Source: Zunongwangia endophytica (lineage in GTDB: Bacteria > Bacteroidota > Bacteroidia > Flavobacteriales > Flavobacteriaceae). From it: a stretch of DNA of 64,000 nt. Every line of letters starts with the position of its first letter. Position 1 is the first letter of the stretch. The position numbers and the translations under genes were made by a program. Shown here one piece after another: positions 44,524-53,515 of this stretch. The stretch covers positions 2,053,501 through 2,117,500 of the forward strand of contig NZ_JAUFPZ010000002.1 of assembly GCF_030409505.1 (NCBI RefSeq). The letters run 5' to 3'. The notes beneath the pieces were generated by a model. The model saw nothing but the letters and a program-made list of their open reading frames with translations. It did not search any database and was not told where the DNA came from.

Positions 44524-46392
44524 GTGAATTATCTTTCTGTTGAAAATATTGCCAAATCCTATGGCGAACGAATTCTATTTACCGATATCTCCTTTGGAAT
44601 AAATGAAGGGCAAAAGGTTGGTTTTGTTGCTAAAAACGGAACCGGAAAAACCTCACTTCTAAATATCCTGGCTGGCTTTGATGCTCCAGATGAAGGTAAT
44701 GTAGTCTATCGTAAGAATATTAAGACTGCGTTTTTACCTCAGGAACCCGACTTAGATCCTAATTTAACGGTAGAACAAACTATCTTTTCTGCGGAAAACG
44801 AAATTCTTGAAATCATCAAACGTTATGAAACTGCGTTAGAAAATCCTTCAGATGCGGAAGCTTATCAAAAAGCTTTTGAAGAAATGGATGCGGCACAAGC
44901 CTGGGATTTCGAGACTCAGTATAAACAGATTCTTTTTCAGCTAAAATTAGAAGATCTTCAGAAAGAAGTAAAAAATCTTTCGGGCGGACAAAAAAAGCGA
45001 CTGGCGTTAGCGAATATGCTTTTGCAAAAGCCTAATTTCATTATTATGGATGAGCCTACCAACCATTTAGATCTGGATATGATCGAGTGGCTGGAAGAAT
45101 TTTTCAGAAAAGAAAATTTCACCATTTTTATGGTTACTCACGACAGGTATTTTCTGGAACGTGTATGTAACGAAATTGTAGAACTAGACGAAGGAAATCT
45201 CTATACCTATAAAGGAAACTATTCTTACTACCTGGACAAAAAAGAATCCAGAATGGCGATGGAAGATATCAATACCGATAAAGCCAAACAGCTTTTTAAA
45301 AAGGAATTGGATTGGATGCGCAAACAGCCTAAGGCACGTACTACGAAATCAAAATCGAGAATCGACGATTTTCATGAAATAAAAGATCGAGCTTCCAAAA
45401 GGCGTAAAGATCACCAAGTGCAACTGGAAATTAACATGGAGCGTCTTGGGAGCAAAATGGTCGAACTCCACAATATTTCTAAAAGTTTCGAAGACAAATT
45501 GCTTTTCGAAAATTTCGACTACAATTTTCAGAAAGGAGAACGTGCTGGGATTATTGGTAAAAACGGTACTGGAAAATCGACATTTTTAAATATTCTTACA
45601 GGCTCACTTCAGCCAGACAGCGGTAAAGTTGTTGTTGGAGAAACTATCAAATTTGGATATTACACCCAAAATGGCATCAAAGTAAAGCCAGGGCAGAAAG
45701 TTATTGATGTAATTCGAGAATTTGGGGATTTTATTCCACTTAAGAAAGGAAGACAAATTTCTGCTCAGCAATTATTGGAGCGCTTTCTATTTGACCGTAA
45801 AAAGCAATACGATTTTGTTGAAAAACTAAGCGGTGGCGAGAAAAAGCGATTGTATTTGTGTACCGTTTTAATTCAGAACCCAAACTTTTTAATTCTGGAT
45901 GAGCCTACTAACGATTTAGATATTGTTACACTTAACGTACTGGAGAGTTTTCTTTTAGATTATCCGGGATGTCTATTGGTCGTTTCTCACGATAGGTATT
46001 TTATGGATAAGATCGTAGATCACCTTTTTGTTTTCCCCGGAAATAATAAAATTGAAGATTTCCCTGGTAATTATTCTGATTACCGAAGTTACGAAGGAAG
46101 TATTGAACCTGCCGAAGAGAAAATAGAAAGCCCCTCTAAAGACTCCAAAACCGATTGGAAAACGAATAGTACAGGATCTAGTCTGAATTATAACGAACAA
46201 AAGGAATATCAAAAATTAGAGAAAGAAATCGCTAAACTTGAAAAAAAGAAAGAAGAAGTTCAGAAAAAATTTCTTCAGGAACTGAGCGGCGAAGAAGTGG
46301 ATGAAACCTCTTTGGAGTTAGAAAACATCAATAAGCAAATTGAATCGAAAACAGAAAGATGGTTTGAGCTTATGGAGAAAATGGAAAGCTAG
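44524..46392 (+). CDS. ABC-F family ATPase (Uup-like)
   Basis: A soluble protein with two nucleotide-binding domains and no membrane part, as in ribosome-associated ABC-F factors. Walker A motifs are GKNGTGKTS-like (AKNGTGKTS, near residue 38) and GKNGTGKST (near 345). Signatures LSGGQKKRLALA and LSGGEKKRLYLC, and two DEPTN Walker B motifs, are visible. An interdomain linker with many basic residues lies around 250-300, and a lysine/glutamate coiled coil (about 555-620) matches the Uup C-terminal domain. The start is GTG at 44524. It probably acts on ribosomes or DNA structures, not transport. Confidence 0.9.
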   Translation: MNYLSVENIAKSYGERILFTDISFGINEGQKVGFVAKNGTGKTSLLNILAGFDAPDEGNVVYRKNIKTAFLPQEPDLDPNLTVEQTIFSAENEILEIIKRYETALENPSDAEAYQKAFEEMDAAQAWDFETQYKQILFQLKLEDLQKEVKNLSGGQKKRLALANMLLQKPNFIIMDEPTNHLDLDMIEWLEEFFRKENFTIFMVTHDRYFLERVCNEIVELDEGNLYTYKGNYSYYLDKKESRMAMEDINTDKAKQLFKKELDWMRKQPKARTTKSKSRIDDFHEIKDRASKRRKDHQVQLEINMERLGSKMVELHNISKSFEDKLLFENFDYNFQKGERAGIIGKNGTGKSTFLNILTGSLQPDSGKVVVGETIKFGYYTQNGIKVKPGQKVIDVIREFGDFIPLKKGRQISAQQLLERFLFDRKKQYDFVEKLSGGEKKRLYLCTVLIQNPNFLILDEPTNDLDIVTLNVLESFLLDYPGCLLVVSHDRYFMDKIVDHLFVFPGNNKIEDFPGNYSDYRSYEGSIEPAEEKIESPSKDSKTDWKTNSTGSSLNYNEQKEYQKLEKEIAKLEKKKEEVQKKFLQELSGEEVDETSLELENINKQIESKTERWFELMEKMES

Positions 46393-46437
46393 AATTTTGA
46401 TATAACCCTTCCGTGATTTAAGATCTTGTTTCTGAAA

Positions 46438-46480
46438 GCAAGAGAGAAGGGAAAAGAGAGAAGAGAGAAGAGACAGAAGA
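46438..46480. repeat. purine-rich microsatellite-like tract
   Basis: Irregular repeats of GAGAGAA/GAGAAG on the plus strand. The 12-mer GAGAGAAGAGAC at 46463-46474 has its exact reverse complement at 53913-53924 in the other intergenic island. Confidence 0.7.
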
Positions 46481-46521
46481 TAATTTGAAGATGTGCTGAT
46501 TTGAAAATATGCTAAAAATTT

Positions 46522-46545
46522 ATGTTGAATGTTGAATGTTGAATG
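46522..46545. repeat. 7-bp tandem repeat, three copies
   Basis: Three perfect copies of TGTTGAA starting at 46523, with a fragment of a fourth. Period 7 recurs in the other island at 53953-53972 (TTCTATG units). Confidence 0.8.
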
Positions 46546-46607
46546 ATAAATTTTGAATCATTTCTTCGTTAAGAACTAAAGACTACTAGCTTCGAAAACC
46601 GGCCTAT

Positions 46608-46718
46608 CGAAAATTGCTTTTAAAATTGGAAGTGAAAGAAGCGTAAAATTTTAGGCTGTTTGAGCGAAGCGAGTTCCTAAAATTTAGCTTCCAAACATAC
46701 AATTTAGAGCAATTTTCG
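46608..46718. repeat. nested palindromic element (REP/MITE-like)
   Basis: Three concentric inverted pairs share one centre: CGAAAATTGCT/AGCAATTTTCG (46608-46618, 46708-46718), TTGGAAG/CTTCCAA (46626-46632, 46688-46694) and AAATTTTAGG/CCTAAAATTT (46646-46655, 46676-46685). The loop carries GAGCGAAGCGAG. All three pairs are perfect, so a cruciform or long RNA hairpin is plausible. Confidence 0.75.
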
Positions 46719-46966
46719 TAAGCCTAGACTTTTTTGTTTCTTTTTATTGCATCCGACGACCGTAGGGAGAGGAATGCACATGGAAAAAAGAAAGGAACAT
46801 AATTTACGAATTAGAATTAAGAAGTAGTAAGAGGATTACTTTGCCTCTATAATTTAGACAAGAGAATTTTATAGTTTGATTACGAAAATTACTTAAAATT
46901 TAGCTAAGCGTTAATATTGAATTTATATATTTTTGAGCTGCTTTTTTACAACAGCAAGATTAAAAA

Positions 46967-47779
46967 TTGATTATTGATCATTCAAACCATAAAGTCCTAA
47001 CTAGAAAATTGCATCAATTAAAAGCTTATATAAAATTTCTACTTGCTTCGCAAAATCAGCATGGATTGCATTCTCCTTTTGTATACGATTTGGTGACTAA
47101 TTGTTTTTACGATAAAAATAAATATCCTGAATACCAACAAATCAAAGAATACAAAGTTGATCTTCTAAAAAACACTTCTGAAATTGAAGTCACCGATTTT
47201 GGTGCTGGTAGTCGAGTTTTTAAAAGCAATAAAAGAAAGGTTACTGAAATTGCTAAAGTCGCTGGAATTACTTCAAAAAAGGTTAAATTTTTATTCCGTA
47301 TTACGAAATATCTTCAGCTTAAAGATTGTCTGGAACTTGGTACAAGTTTGGGTATTGCTTCCGCAGCAATTGCTTCCGTAGAAAATGCAAATTTAATAAC
47401 TTTAGAAGGCTGTCCCCAAACTGCGAAAATCGCCAAGCAGCAATTCGACAAATTTGGCTTCAAAAATATTCAGTCTAAAATTGGTGAATTTGACAACTAT
47501 TTATCAAATCTCTCCCAATCCTCTAAGTTTGATTTCATCTATTTCGATGGTAATCATCAAAAAACAGCCACCCTTCACTATTTTGAAGCGCTGCTTAAAA
47601 CGGCGCATAATAATTCCGTTTTTATTTTTGATGACATTCATCTTTCCGAAGAAATGGAAGAAGCTTGGGAAGAAATTCAAGATCATCCCGCAGTGCAGGT
47701 AACTGTAGATACGTTTTATTTGGGACTTGTTTTCTTCCGTAGCGAACAGGCTAAGCAACATTTTAAAATTAGATTGTAA
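46967..47779 (+). CDS. class I SAM-dependent methyltransferase (O-methyltransferase-like)
   Basis: A 270-residue protein. The N-terminal LLASQNQHGLHSPFVYDLV is a conserved block of a Bacteroidetes methyltransferase family. The SAM motif is CLELGTSLGIASAAIA (about residues 125-140), then LITLEGCPQTAKIAKQQF, and DFIYFDGNHQKTATLHYF and FIFDDIHLSEEMEEAW supply the acidic residues of Methyltransf_24-type O-methyltransferases. The start is TTG at 46967; no ATG precedes the conserved block. It lies 44 bp upstream of the lolD-like gene. The acceptor is unknown. Confidence 0.8.
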   Translation: MIIDHSNHKVLTRKLHQLKAYIKFLLASQNQHGLHSPFVYDLVTNCFYDKNKYPEYQQIKEYKVDLLKNTSEIEVTDFGAGSRVFKSNKRKVTEIAKVAGITSKKVKFLFRITKYLQLKDCLELGTSLGIASAAIASVENANLITLEGCPQTAKIAKQQFDKFGFKNIQSKIGEFDNYLSNLSQSSKFDFIYFDGNHQKTATLHYFEALLKTAHNNSVFIFDDIHLSEEMEEAWEEIQDHPAVQVTVDTFYLGLVFFRSEQAKQHFKIRL

Positions 47780-47823
47780 CAAAATATAAATCTTAGCGTC
47801 ATATTGCTATAAATTGGTTTTCT

Positions 47824-48534
47824 ATGAGCAGTAAGGTAATCGAAATTAGAAACATCATTCGTAACTTTCCTTTGGGACAGGAGATTGTAAAAGTGCTAAA
47901 AGGCATCGATTTGGATATCGATCGAGGTGAATATGTCGCTTTTATGGGACCTTCTGGTTCGGGAAAATCAACCTTAATGAATCTTTTAGGCTGCTTAGAT
48001 ACACCAACCGGCGGTTCGTATATCCTAAACGGAAAAGATGTAAGCCAAATGACCGATAGCGATCTTGCTGAAGTTCGTAATAAAGAAATTGGCTTTGTTT
48101 TTCAAACATTTAACCTTTTACCGCGAACTACTGCATTAGATAACGTGGCACTTCCTATGATTTATGCTGGTGCATCTAAAGCCGATCGTAAAAAAAGAGC
48201 TGAAGAAGTTTTAACCAATGTTGGGCTTGGTGATCGTATGGATCATAAACCTAATCAACTTTCTGGTGGGCAGCGCCAACGTGTTGCTGTGGGAAGAGCC
48301 TTGGTTAACAAACCTTCTATCATTCTTGCCGATGAACCGACGGGAAACCTGGATTCTAAAACCTCGGTAGAGATCATGAATCTTTTTGATGAAATACATG
48401 CTGCCGGAAATACCGTAATCCTTGTAACTCACGAAGAAGATATTGCAGAGCACGCACATAGAATTATTAGACTTCGTGATGGTGTTATTGAAAGTGATAC
48501 TAGAAAAGAAGTAGTGAGTAGTCAGAATATATAA
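47824..48534 (+). CDS. ABC transporter ATP-binding protein, MacB/LolD type
   Basis: A single nucleotide-binding domain: [18 protein letters not shown] (Walker A, near residue 41), [21 protein letters not shown] (Q loop), [15 protein letters not shown] (signature), [12 protein letters not shown] (Walker B) and [13 protein letters not shown] (H loop). The LGCLD and FNLLP motifs are those of LolD/MacB/FtsE-like ATPases. No permease is encoded in the window, so the partner is elsewhere and the exact substrate (lipoprotein sorting or efflux) is not determined. Confidence 0.88.
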   Translation: MSSKVIEIRNIIRNFPLGQEIVKVLKGIDLDIDRGEYVAFMGPSGSGKSTLMNLLGCLDTPTGGSYILNGKDVSQMTDSDLAEVRNKEIGFVFQTFNLLPRTTALDNVALPMIYAGASKADRKKRAEEVLTNVGLGDRMDHKPNQLSGGQRQRVAVGRALVNKPSIILADEPTGNLDSKTSVEIMNLFDEIHAAGNTVILVTHEEDIAEHAHRIIRLRDGVIESDTRKEVVSSQNI

Positions 48535-48698
48535 ATTCGAAGCTGGATTTCATATTTATTTAAAATTTGGAATGCTTAGTTTGTAAATGTTTTATTTCAA
48601 ACTATTCTCAAATTACTTTAATTGAAAACTGCTAAGATTTTTATTCTTGAAGCATTTATTTCAACTAAAGAAAGCTTGTAGTTGATCAATAACAATTA

Positions 48699-48726
48699 TT
48701 TGCTTTCCATAAAAATCTTAACTTTG
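48699..48726 (+). promoter_or_regulatory. promoter upstream of the 57-residue membrane protein
   Basis: TTTG at 48699-48702 and TAACTTTG at 48719-48726 (matches TAnnTTTG) are separated by 16 bp. The GTG start follows 26 bp later. Confidence 0.55.
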
Positions 48727-48752
48727 CAGTCTTAACCTAGAATCTTAAGCTT

Positions 48753-48926
48753 GTGTTTCATTTAGATCAGGAATCTTATATTTATCTCGTTATCATAGCC
48801 ATTGGTTTGCTTGTCTTCTCTATGGGCGCCAAACAGCGCAAAAAAAGACGAAACGAAAATACCGACTTCCGTAGAAGATATCAGGCTCGCAAAAAAGAAG
48901 AAGAAAAAGAGAGAACTACTAAATAA
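48753..48926 (+). CDS. 57-residue single-helix membrane protein with highly charged tail
   Basis: A GTG-started frame of 57 codons lies between the lolD-like gene and pduO. It begins MFHLDQESY, followed by a hydrophobic helix (YLVIIAIGLLVFSM, residues 11-24) and a lysine, arginine and glutamate-rich tail (AKQRKKRR and later KKEEEKER). It has a plausible promoter immediately upstream. I do not know a family; the layout resembles small positive-inside membrane adaptors. Evidence is the composition, the promoter and the tight fit between neighbours. Confidence 0.6.
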   Translation: MFHLDQESYIYLVIIAIGLLVFSMGAKQRKKRRNENTDFRRRYQARKKEEEKERTTK

Positions 48927-48937
48927 GCTACACTATT

Positions 48938-48945
48938 TACTTTTG
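48938..48945 (+). promoter_or_regulatory. -7 element upstream of pduO
   Basis: TACTTTTG matches TAnnTTTG, 41 bp before the pduO ATG. No TTG at the -33 position. Confidence 0.4.
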
Positions 48946-48986
48946 TAACTTCGCGCTCCTATTTGTTCTTCTGAAAAAAATACTGA

Positions 48987-49559
48987 ATGAAAATTTATAC
49001 TAAAACTGGCGATAAAGGCACGACTGCATTATTTGGAGGCACTCGTGTCCCGAAGCATCATATTCGCATCGAGAGCTACGGAACAGTAGACGAACTTAAT
49101 GCTCATATTGGCTTAATTCGAGATCAAAAAATAGATACCAAAACCGCTGAAGTTTTATTAGATATCCAGCATAAATTGTTTACAGTGGGGTCGATTTTAG
49201 CTACAGATCCTGAAAAAGCGACGCTAAAAAATGGCAAATCTCGCTTAAATATTCCCAGAATTACCGAAGAACACATTCATCTATTAGAAACTGAAATGGA
49301 TCGAATGAACGAGGAACTTCCCGAAATGACCCATTTTGTGCTACCGGGAGGGCATCAAAGCGTGTCATTCTGTCACATAGCCAGGTGTGTTTGTCGCCGC
49401 GCAGAACGCTTAAGTACAGCACTATATAATGAAGAGCCTTTTGATGATGAAGTGCTAAAATACTTAAACCGACTCTCTGACTACCTGTTTGTGCTGGCAC
49501 GACTATTGACCAAACAATTACAAGCTGAAGAAATTAAATGGATTCCTGAAAAATCATAA
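48987..49559 (+). CDS. pduO: PduO-type cob(I)alamin adenosyltransferase
   Basis: This enzyme attaches the 5'-deoxyadenosyl group of ATP to reduced cobalamin, giving coenzyme B12. The N-terminal KIYTKTGDKGTTALFGGTRV is the ATP-binding signature. GTVDELNAHIGL and the late CRRAERLSTAL and YLNRLSDYLFVLAR helices complete the trimeric PduO fold. Length (190 residues) is normal. The coenzyme is used by methylmalonyl-CoA mutase, whose chaperone MeaB is encoded about 10 kb downstream, so the function is consistent. Confidence 0.94.
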   Translation: MKIYTKTGDKGTTALFGGTRVPKHHIRIESYGTVDELNAHIGLIRDQKIDTKTAEVLLDIQHKLFTVGSILATDPEKATLKNGKSRLNIPRITEEHIHLLETEMDRMNEELPEMTHFVLPGGHQSVSFCHIARCVCRRAERLSTALYNEEPFDDEVLKYLNRLSDYLFVLARLLTKQLQAEEIKWIPEKS

Positions 49560-49659
49560 GGAATCAGCAAAAGAGAGGTTCAACAACCGCTGTTTTCATT
49601 ACTTTTTAGTTCTTTTGCTTATGTTCTTAATAATATTGAATAAAAATTAGACTTTTTTC

Positions 49660-49689
49660 TTGGGAATTTCAGTAAAAAAATTATTTTTG
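49660..49689 (+). promoter_or_regulatory. promoter with both elements upstream of the DUF2795 gene
   Basis: TTG at 49660-49662 and TATTTTTG at 49682-49689 are separated by exactly 19 bp, the best full match in the window to the primary sigma factor consensus of this phylum. The ATG follows 26 bp later. Confidence 0.75.
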
Positions 49690-49715
49690 CAGAAATTAAA
49701 AAACCCGATTAACTA

Positions 49716-49937
49716 ATGTACTGGACTTTAGAATTAGCATCTTATCTTAGTGATGCACCATGGCCGGCAACCAAAGATGAGTTAATTGATTATGCCATTA
49801 GAACAGGAGCACCACTAGAGGTTGTAGAAAACCTTCAGGCCATAGAAGATGAAGGTGACTCGTATGATTCTATAGAAGAAATATGGCCCGACTATCCAAC
49901 AGATGAAGATTATCTGTGGAATGAAGATGAATATTAA
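49716..49937 (+). CDS. DUF2795 family protein
   Basis: A 73-residue acidic protein (MYWTLELASYLSDAPWPATKDEL, then RTGAPLEVVENLQAIEDEGD and an acidic, aromatic-rich tail) matching DUF2795, a small family widespread in Bacteroidetes with unknown function. It has its own strong promoter and is followed by an intrinsic terminator, so it is monocistronic and probably well expressed. Confidence 0.85.
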   Translation: MYWTLELASYLSDAPWPATKDELIDYAIRTGAPLEVVENLQAIEDEGDSYDSIEEIWPDYPTDEDYLWNEDEY

Positions 49938-49963
49938 ATTACATTTATACCAATAAAGTTAAA

Positions 49964-49993
49964 AGTCTCATTATTTAATGAGGCTTTTTTTTT
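49964..49993 (+). terminator. intrinsic terminator after the DUF2795 gene
   Basis: AGTCTCATT (49964-49972) pairs with AATGAGGCT (49977-49985) with one G-T pair and a 4-base loop, followed by a run of nine T. Confidence 0.88.
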
Positions 49994-49996
49994 GCG

Positions 49997-50004
49997 TATA
50001 TTTG
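49997..50004 (+). promoter_or_regulatory. -7 element of the secA promoter
   Basis: TATATTTG matches TAnnTTTG, lying directly after the upstream terminator and 22 bp before the secA ATG. No TTG at the -33 position. Confidence 0.55.
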
Positions 50005-50026
50005 AACCCCTAATAATAGGAAAACT

Positions 50027-53000
50027 ATGAGTTTTTTAGAATCTGTATTAAAAGTATTTGTTGGCGACAAATCCAAAAAGGATGTCAAAGAAATACAACC
50101 AATCGTAAATAAAATTAAAGCGCTTGAAGCTGATTTTGAGGCATTAAGTTTGGATGAGCTTCGCGCTAAAACTACTCAGTTTAAATCAAAAATTGCAGAG
50201 GCTTTAAAAGATGTAAATCAACAGATTGAAAATCTTGAAAATGAAGCTGATACTTCTGATGATATTACGCGTAAAGAAGATATTTACGCTGAAATCGACG
50301 GATTAAAAGATAAATCTTACGAAATCTCAGAGGGTGTTTTAAACGAGATTTTACCAGAGGCTTTCGCCACGGTAAAAGAAACAGCAAAACGCTTTGCTCA
50401 TAATCCAAAATTAGAAGTTACTGCTTCTGCTTATGATCGCGAGATTTCTGCAGAGAAAGATTACGTAAATCTTCAGGACGATAAAGCGATATGGAACAAC
50501 TCTTGGGATGCTGCCGGTAAACCGGTAACCTGGGATATGATTCACTACGATGTGCAGTTAATTGGTGGTGTAGCGATGCACCAGGGTAAAATTGCCGAGA
50601 TGCAAACTGGGGAAGGTAAAACACTTGTTGCCACACTTCCTGTTTATCTTAATGCACTTACCGGTAATGGGGTTCACCTGGTAACTGTTAACGATTATCT
50701 GGCAAAACGTGATAGTGCCTGGATGGCACCTATTTTTGAATTTCATGGATTGAGTGTAGATTGTGTAGACTATCACCGTCCTAATTCAGCTTCACGTAGA
50801 AAAGCTTACAACGCAGATATTACTTACGGAACAAATAACGAATTTGGTTTCGATTATCTTAGAGATAACATGTCTCACGCTCCAGACGATTTGGTGCAGC
50901 GTCCTCATAATTATGCGATTGTGGATGAGGTGGATTCGGTTTTAATCGATGATGCTCGTACTCCGTTAATTATTTCAGGACCTATTCCTAAAGGAGATGT
51001 GCACGAATTTGATCAGCTAAAACCAGCTGTTGCTAATATTTTTGAAATTCAGCGTAAAAAAGCAACCGAATTTCTACAGGCTGCTAAAAAACTAATTGCT
51101 GAAGGAGATCAAAAAGAAGGCGGAATGCAACTTCTACGTGCTTATAGAGCGCTTCCGAAGAATAAAGCATTAATTAAGTATTTAAGTCAGGAAGGTAATA
51201 AACAATTACTACAGAAGACTGAGAATCATTACATGCAGGATAACAACCGCGAAATGCATAAGGTTGATGCCGAATTGTACTTTACTATCGAAGAAAAAAA
51301 TAACCAGATCGATCTTACCGATAAAGGTATCGAACATCTTTCTGGACAAAATGATCCTAACTTTTTCGTCTTACCAGAAATTGGTATGGAAATCGCCAAA
51401 ATCGAAAAGGAAGGTCTTTCTAAAGAAGAAGAAGCAGAGAAAAAAGAAGAGCTTTTCCGCGATTATAGCGTGAAAAGTGAACGTATCCATACACTAAGAC
51501 AGCTTTTAAAAGCCTACACTCTATTCGAAAAAGATACCGAATATGTGGTAATGGATAATAAAGTAAAAATCGTAGACGAGCAAACCGGTCGTATTATGGA
51601 CGGGCGTCGTTATAGCGATGGTTTACACCAGGCGATCGAAGCTAAAGAAAATGTAAAAATTGAAGATGCTACGCAAACTTTTGCTACCGTAACCCTTCAA
51701 AATTACTTTAGAATGTACCGCAAACTTTCAGGAATGACGGGTACTGCGGTTACTGAAGCTGGTGAATTTTGGGAGATTTACGAATTAGATGTTGTTGAAA
51801 TTCCTACCAACCGCCCAATTGCCAGAAACGATAAAGATGATCTTGTTTACAAAACGAAACGAGAAAAATATAATGCGGTAATCGATGATGTAACCGAGCT
51901 TTCCAGAGCTGGAAGACCGGTGCTTATTGGTACAACTTCCGTAGAAATTTCTGAGCTTTTAAGTAGAATGCTTAAACTTAGAAACGTTCCTCACAACGTT
52001 CTGAATGCGAAATTGCATAAAAAAGAGGCAGATATTGTTGCTGAAGCTGGTAACGGTGGTATTGTAACAATTGCTACCAACATGGCTGGTCGTGGTACCG
52101 ATATTAAACTTTCTAAAGAAGTAAAAGAAGCTGGTGGTTTAGCGATTATTGGTACAGAACGTCACGATTCTCGTCGTGTCGATCGCCAGTTAAGAGGTCG
52201 TGCTGGTCGTCAGGGAAATCCAGGTAGTTCACAGTTCTACGCATCGTTAGAAGATAACTTGATGCGTTTGTTTGGATCTGAAAGAATTGCCAAGCTTATG
52301 GACCGTATGGGTCTGGAAGAAGGCGAAGTGATTCAGCATGGAATGATTTCTAAATCTATCGAAAGAGCACAGAAAAAAGTTGAAGAAAATAACTTTGGTA
52401 TTCGTAAACGTCTATTAGAATATGATGATGTAATGAATGCGCAACGTGAGGTTATTTACAAACGTCGTTACCATGCTTTATACGGTGAGCGTTTACGAGT
52501 AGACCTTGCTAATATGATATTCGATATTTCTGAATTAATTTCTGAAACGAATAAAATGGCGAACGATTACAAGAATTTCGAATTCGAATTGATTCGTTAT
52601 TTCTCTATGAGTTCTCCAATTTCTGAAGCTGACTTCGGAAAAATGAATACGGAAAAAATAACTGCTGAAGTTTACAAAGCAGCTTACGAGCATTATCAGG
52701 AGAAAACTAAACACAGCGCCGCTCGTGCTTATCCTGTAATCCAACAAGTTTACGAAGATGAAAGCAACAATTTTGAGCGTATTTCGGTTCCATTTAGTGA
52801 TGGCCAAAAAACGCTTCAAGTAGTAACTAATCTTGAAAAAGCTTACGAATCTGAAGGAGCTCAGCTTATCAAAGATTTCGAGAAAAATATTACACTTGCA
52901 ATTATCGATGATGCTTGGAAAACGCATCTTCGTAAGATGGATGAGTTAAAACAAAGTGTTCAGTTAGCGGTACACGAGCAAAAAGATCCATTATTGATTT

Positions 53001-53407
53001 ACAAATTCGAAGCATTTGAATTATTTAAAGCGATGCTGGAAGATGTAAATCGTGATGTAATTGGATTCTTGTTTAAAGGAGAAATTCCTGAAGGAAATAT
53101 GTCTAATATTCACGAAGCAAGAAAACGCCGTCAGGAAAAAGTTGAAGTTTCTAAAGAGGAAATTCAGAATTTAGATGAGCGTGCTGCTCAAACTCGTGCG
53201 GCAGGACAAGCTGCAAGTGCTGCAACGCAACAGAAACAGCGCCCCCAGGTAACTGAAACTATTACTCGCGAACAACCAAAAATTGGTCGTAATGATAAAA
53301 TAGTAATTAAACATGTTACTAGAGGTGAAAATAAAACGGTAAAATATAAGCAAGCTATTCCATTACTGGAAAGCGGACAATGGGTTTTCGTTAAAAAAGC
53401 GGAATAA
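50027..53407 (+). CDS. secA: protein translocase ATPase SecA
   Basis: SecA drives preprotein export through SecYEG. The 1126-residue length is typical of Bacteroidetes, longer than the about 900 residues of E. coli. Visible parts: MQTGEGKTLVATLP (Walker A), the NDYLAKRD block, YGTNNEFGFDYLRDNM, the DEVDS DEAD-like box, ATNMAGRGTDI, and QLRGRAGRQGNPGSS (arginine fingers). The C-terminus has a Gln/Ala-rich linker and a charged end (KKAE), without the Cys-rich zinc tail of proteobacterial SecA. An insertion of about 100 residues (ALPKNKALIKYL, EKNNQIDLTDKG) separates the two halves of the preprotein domain. Confidence 0.96.
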   Translation: MSFLESVLKVFVGDKSKKDVKEIQPIVNKIKALEADFEALSLDELRAKTTQFKSKIAEALKDVNQQIENLENEADTSDDITRKEDIYAEIDGLKDKSYEISEGVLNEILPEAFATVKETAKRFAHNPKLEVTASAYDREISAEKDYVNLQDDKAIWNNSWDAAGKPVTWDMIHYDVQLIGGVAMHQGKIAEMQTGEGKTLVATLPVYLNALTGNGVHLVTVNDYLAKRDSAWMAPIFEFHGLSVDCVDYHRPNSASRRKAYNADITYGTNNEFGFDYLRDNMSHAPDDLVQRPHNYAIVDEVDSVLIDDARTPLIISGPIPKGDVHEFDQLKPAVANIFEIQRKKATEFLQAAKKLIAEGDQKEGGMQLLRAYRALPKNKALIKYLSQEGNKQLLQKTENHYMQDNNREMHKVDAELYFTIEEKNNQIDLTDKGIEHLSGQNDPNFFVLPEIGMEIAKIEKEGLSKEEEAEKKEELFRDYSVKSERIHTLRQLLKAYTLFEKDTEYVVMDNKVKIVDEQTGRIMDGRRYSDGLHQAIEAKENVKIEDATQTFATVTLQNYFRMYRKLSGMTGTAVTEAGEFWEIYELDVVEIPTNRPIARNDKDDLVYKTKREKYNAVIDDVTELSRAGRPVLIGTTSVEISELLSRMLKLRNVPHNVLNAKLHKKEADIVAEAGNGGIVTIATNMAGRGTDIKLSKEVKEAGGLAIIGTERHDSRRVDRQLRGRAGRQGNPGSSQFYASLEDNLMRLFGSERIAKLMDRMGLEEGEVIQHGMISKSIERAQKKVEENNFGIRKRLLEYDDVMNAQREVIYKRRYHALYGERLRVDLANMIFDISELISETNKMANDYKNFEFELIRYFSMSSPISEADFGKMNTEKITAEVYKAAYEHYQEKTKHSAARAYPVIQQVYEDESNNFERISVPFSDGQKTLQVVTNLEKAYESEGAQLIKDFEKNITLAIIDDAWKTHLRKMDELKQSVQLAVHEQKDPLLIYKFEAFELFKAMLEDVNRDVIGFLFKGEIPEGNMSNIHEARKRRQEKVEVSKEEIQNLDERAAQTRAAGQAASAATQQKQRPQVTETITREQPKIGRNDKIVIKHVTRGENKTVKYKQAIPLLESGQWVFVKKAE

Positions 53408-53425
53408 TTTACCTAATATAGATTT

Positions 53426-53457
53426 AAAAAGCTGTCTCCTAGAGGCAGCTTTTTTTG
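53426..53457 (+). terminator. intrinsic terminator after secA
   Basis: AAAAAGCTGTCTC (53426-53438) pairs with GAGGCAGCTTTTT (53442-53454) over a 3-base loop with one G-T pair, followed by T residues. Confidence 0.9.
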
Positions 53458-53515
53458 TTTTAAAGATGAATATAATTAAAAAATTGAATATCCGGAATGA
53501 ATTATAATAAGCTGT

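Larger units (their letters stand above)
46393..46966. other. non-coding intergenic island with several repeats
   Basis: No credible gene is present in these 574 bp. The island holds a purine-rich tract (about 46438-46480), a three-fold 7-bp repeat, a nested inverted repeat of about 110 bp (46608-46718) and a second imperfect inverted repeat of T-rich and A-rich arms around a GC-rich loop (about 46736-46797). Such islands look like repeat sequences that accumulate between genes rather than regulatory regions. Confidence 0.7.

Noticed and set aside
46736..46797. Intrinsic terminator or small RNA from the T-rich/A-rich inverted repeat
   Set aside because: Arms are imperfect and no T run follows the second arm. 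It looks like part of the repeat island.
48535..48698. tRNA or small RNA gene in the gap after the LolD-like gene
   Set aside because: No cloverleaf, no T-loop consensus and no terminator-like hairpin were seen.
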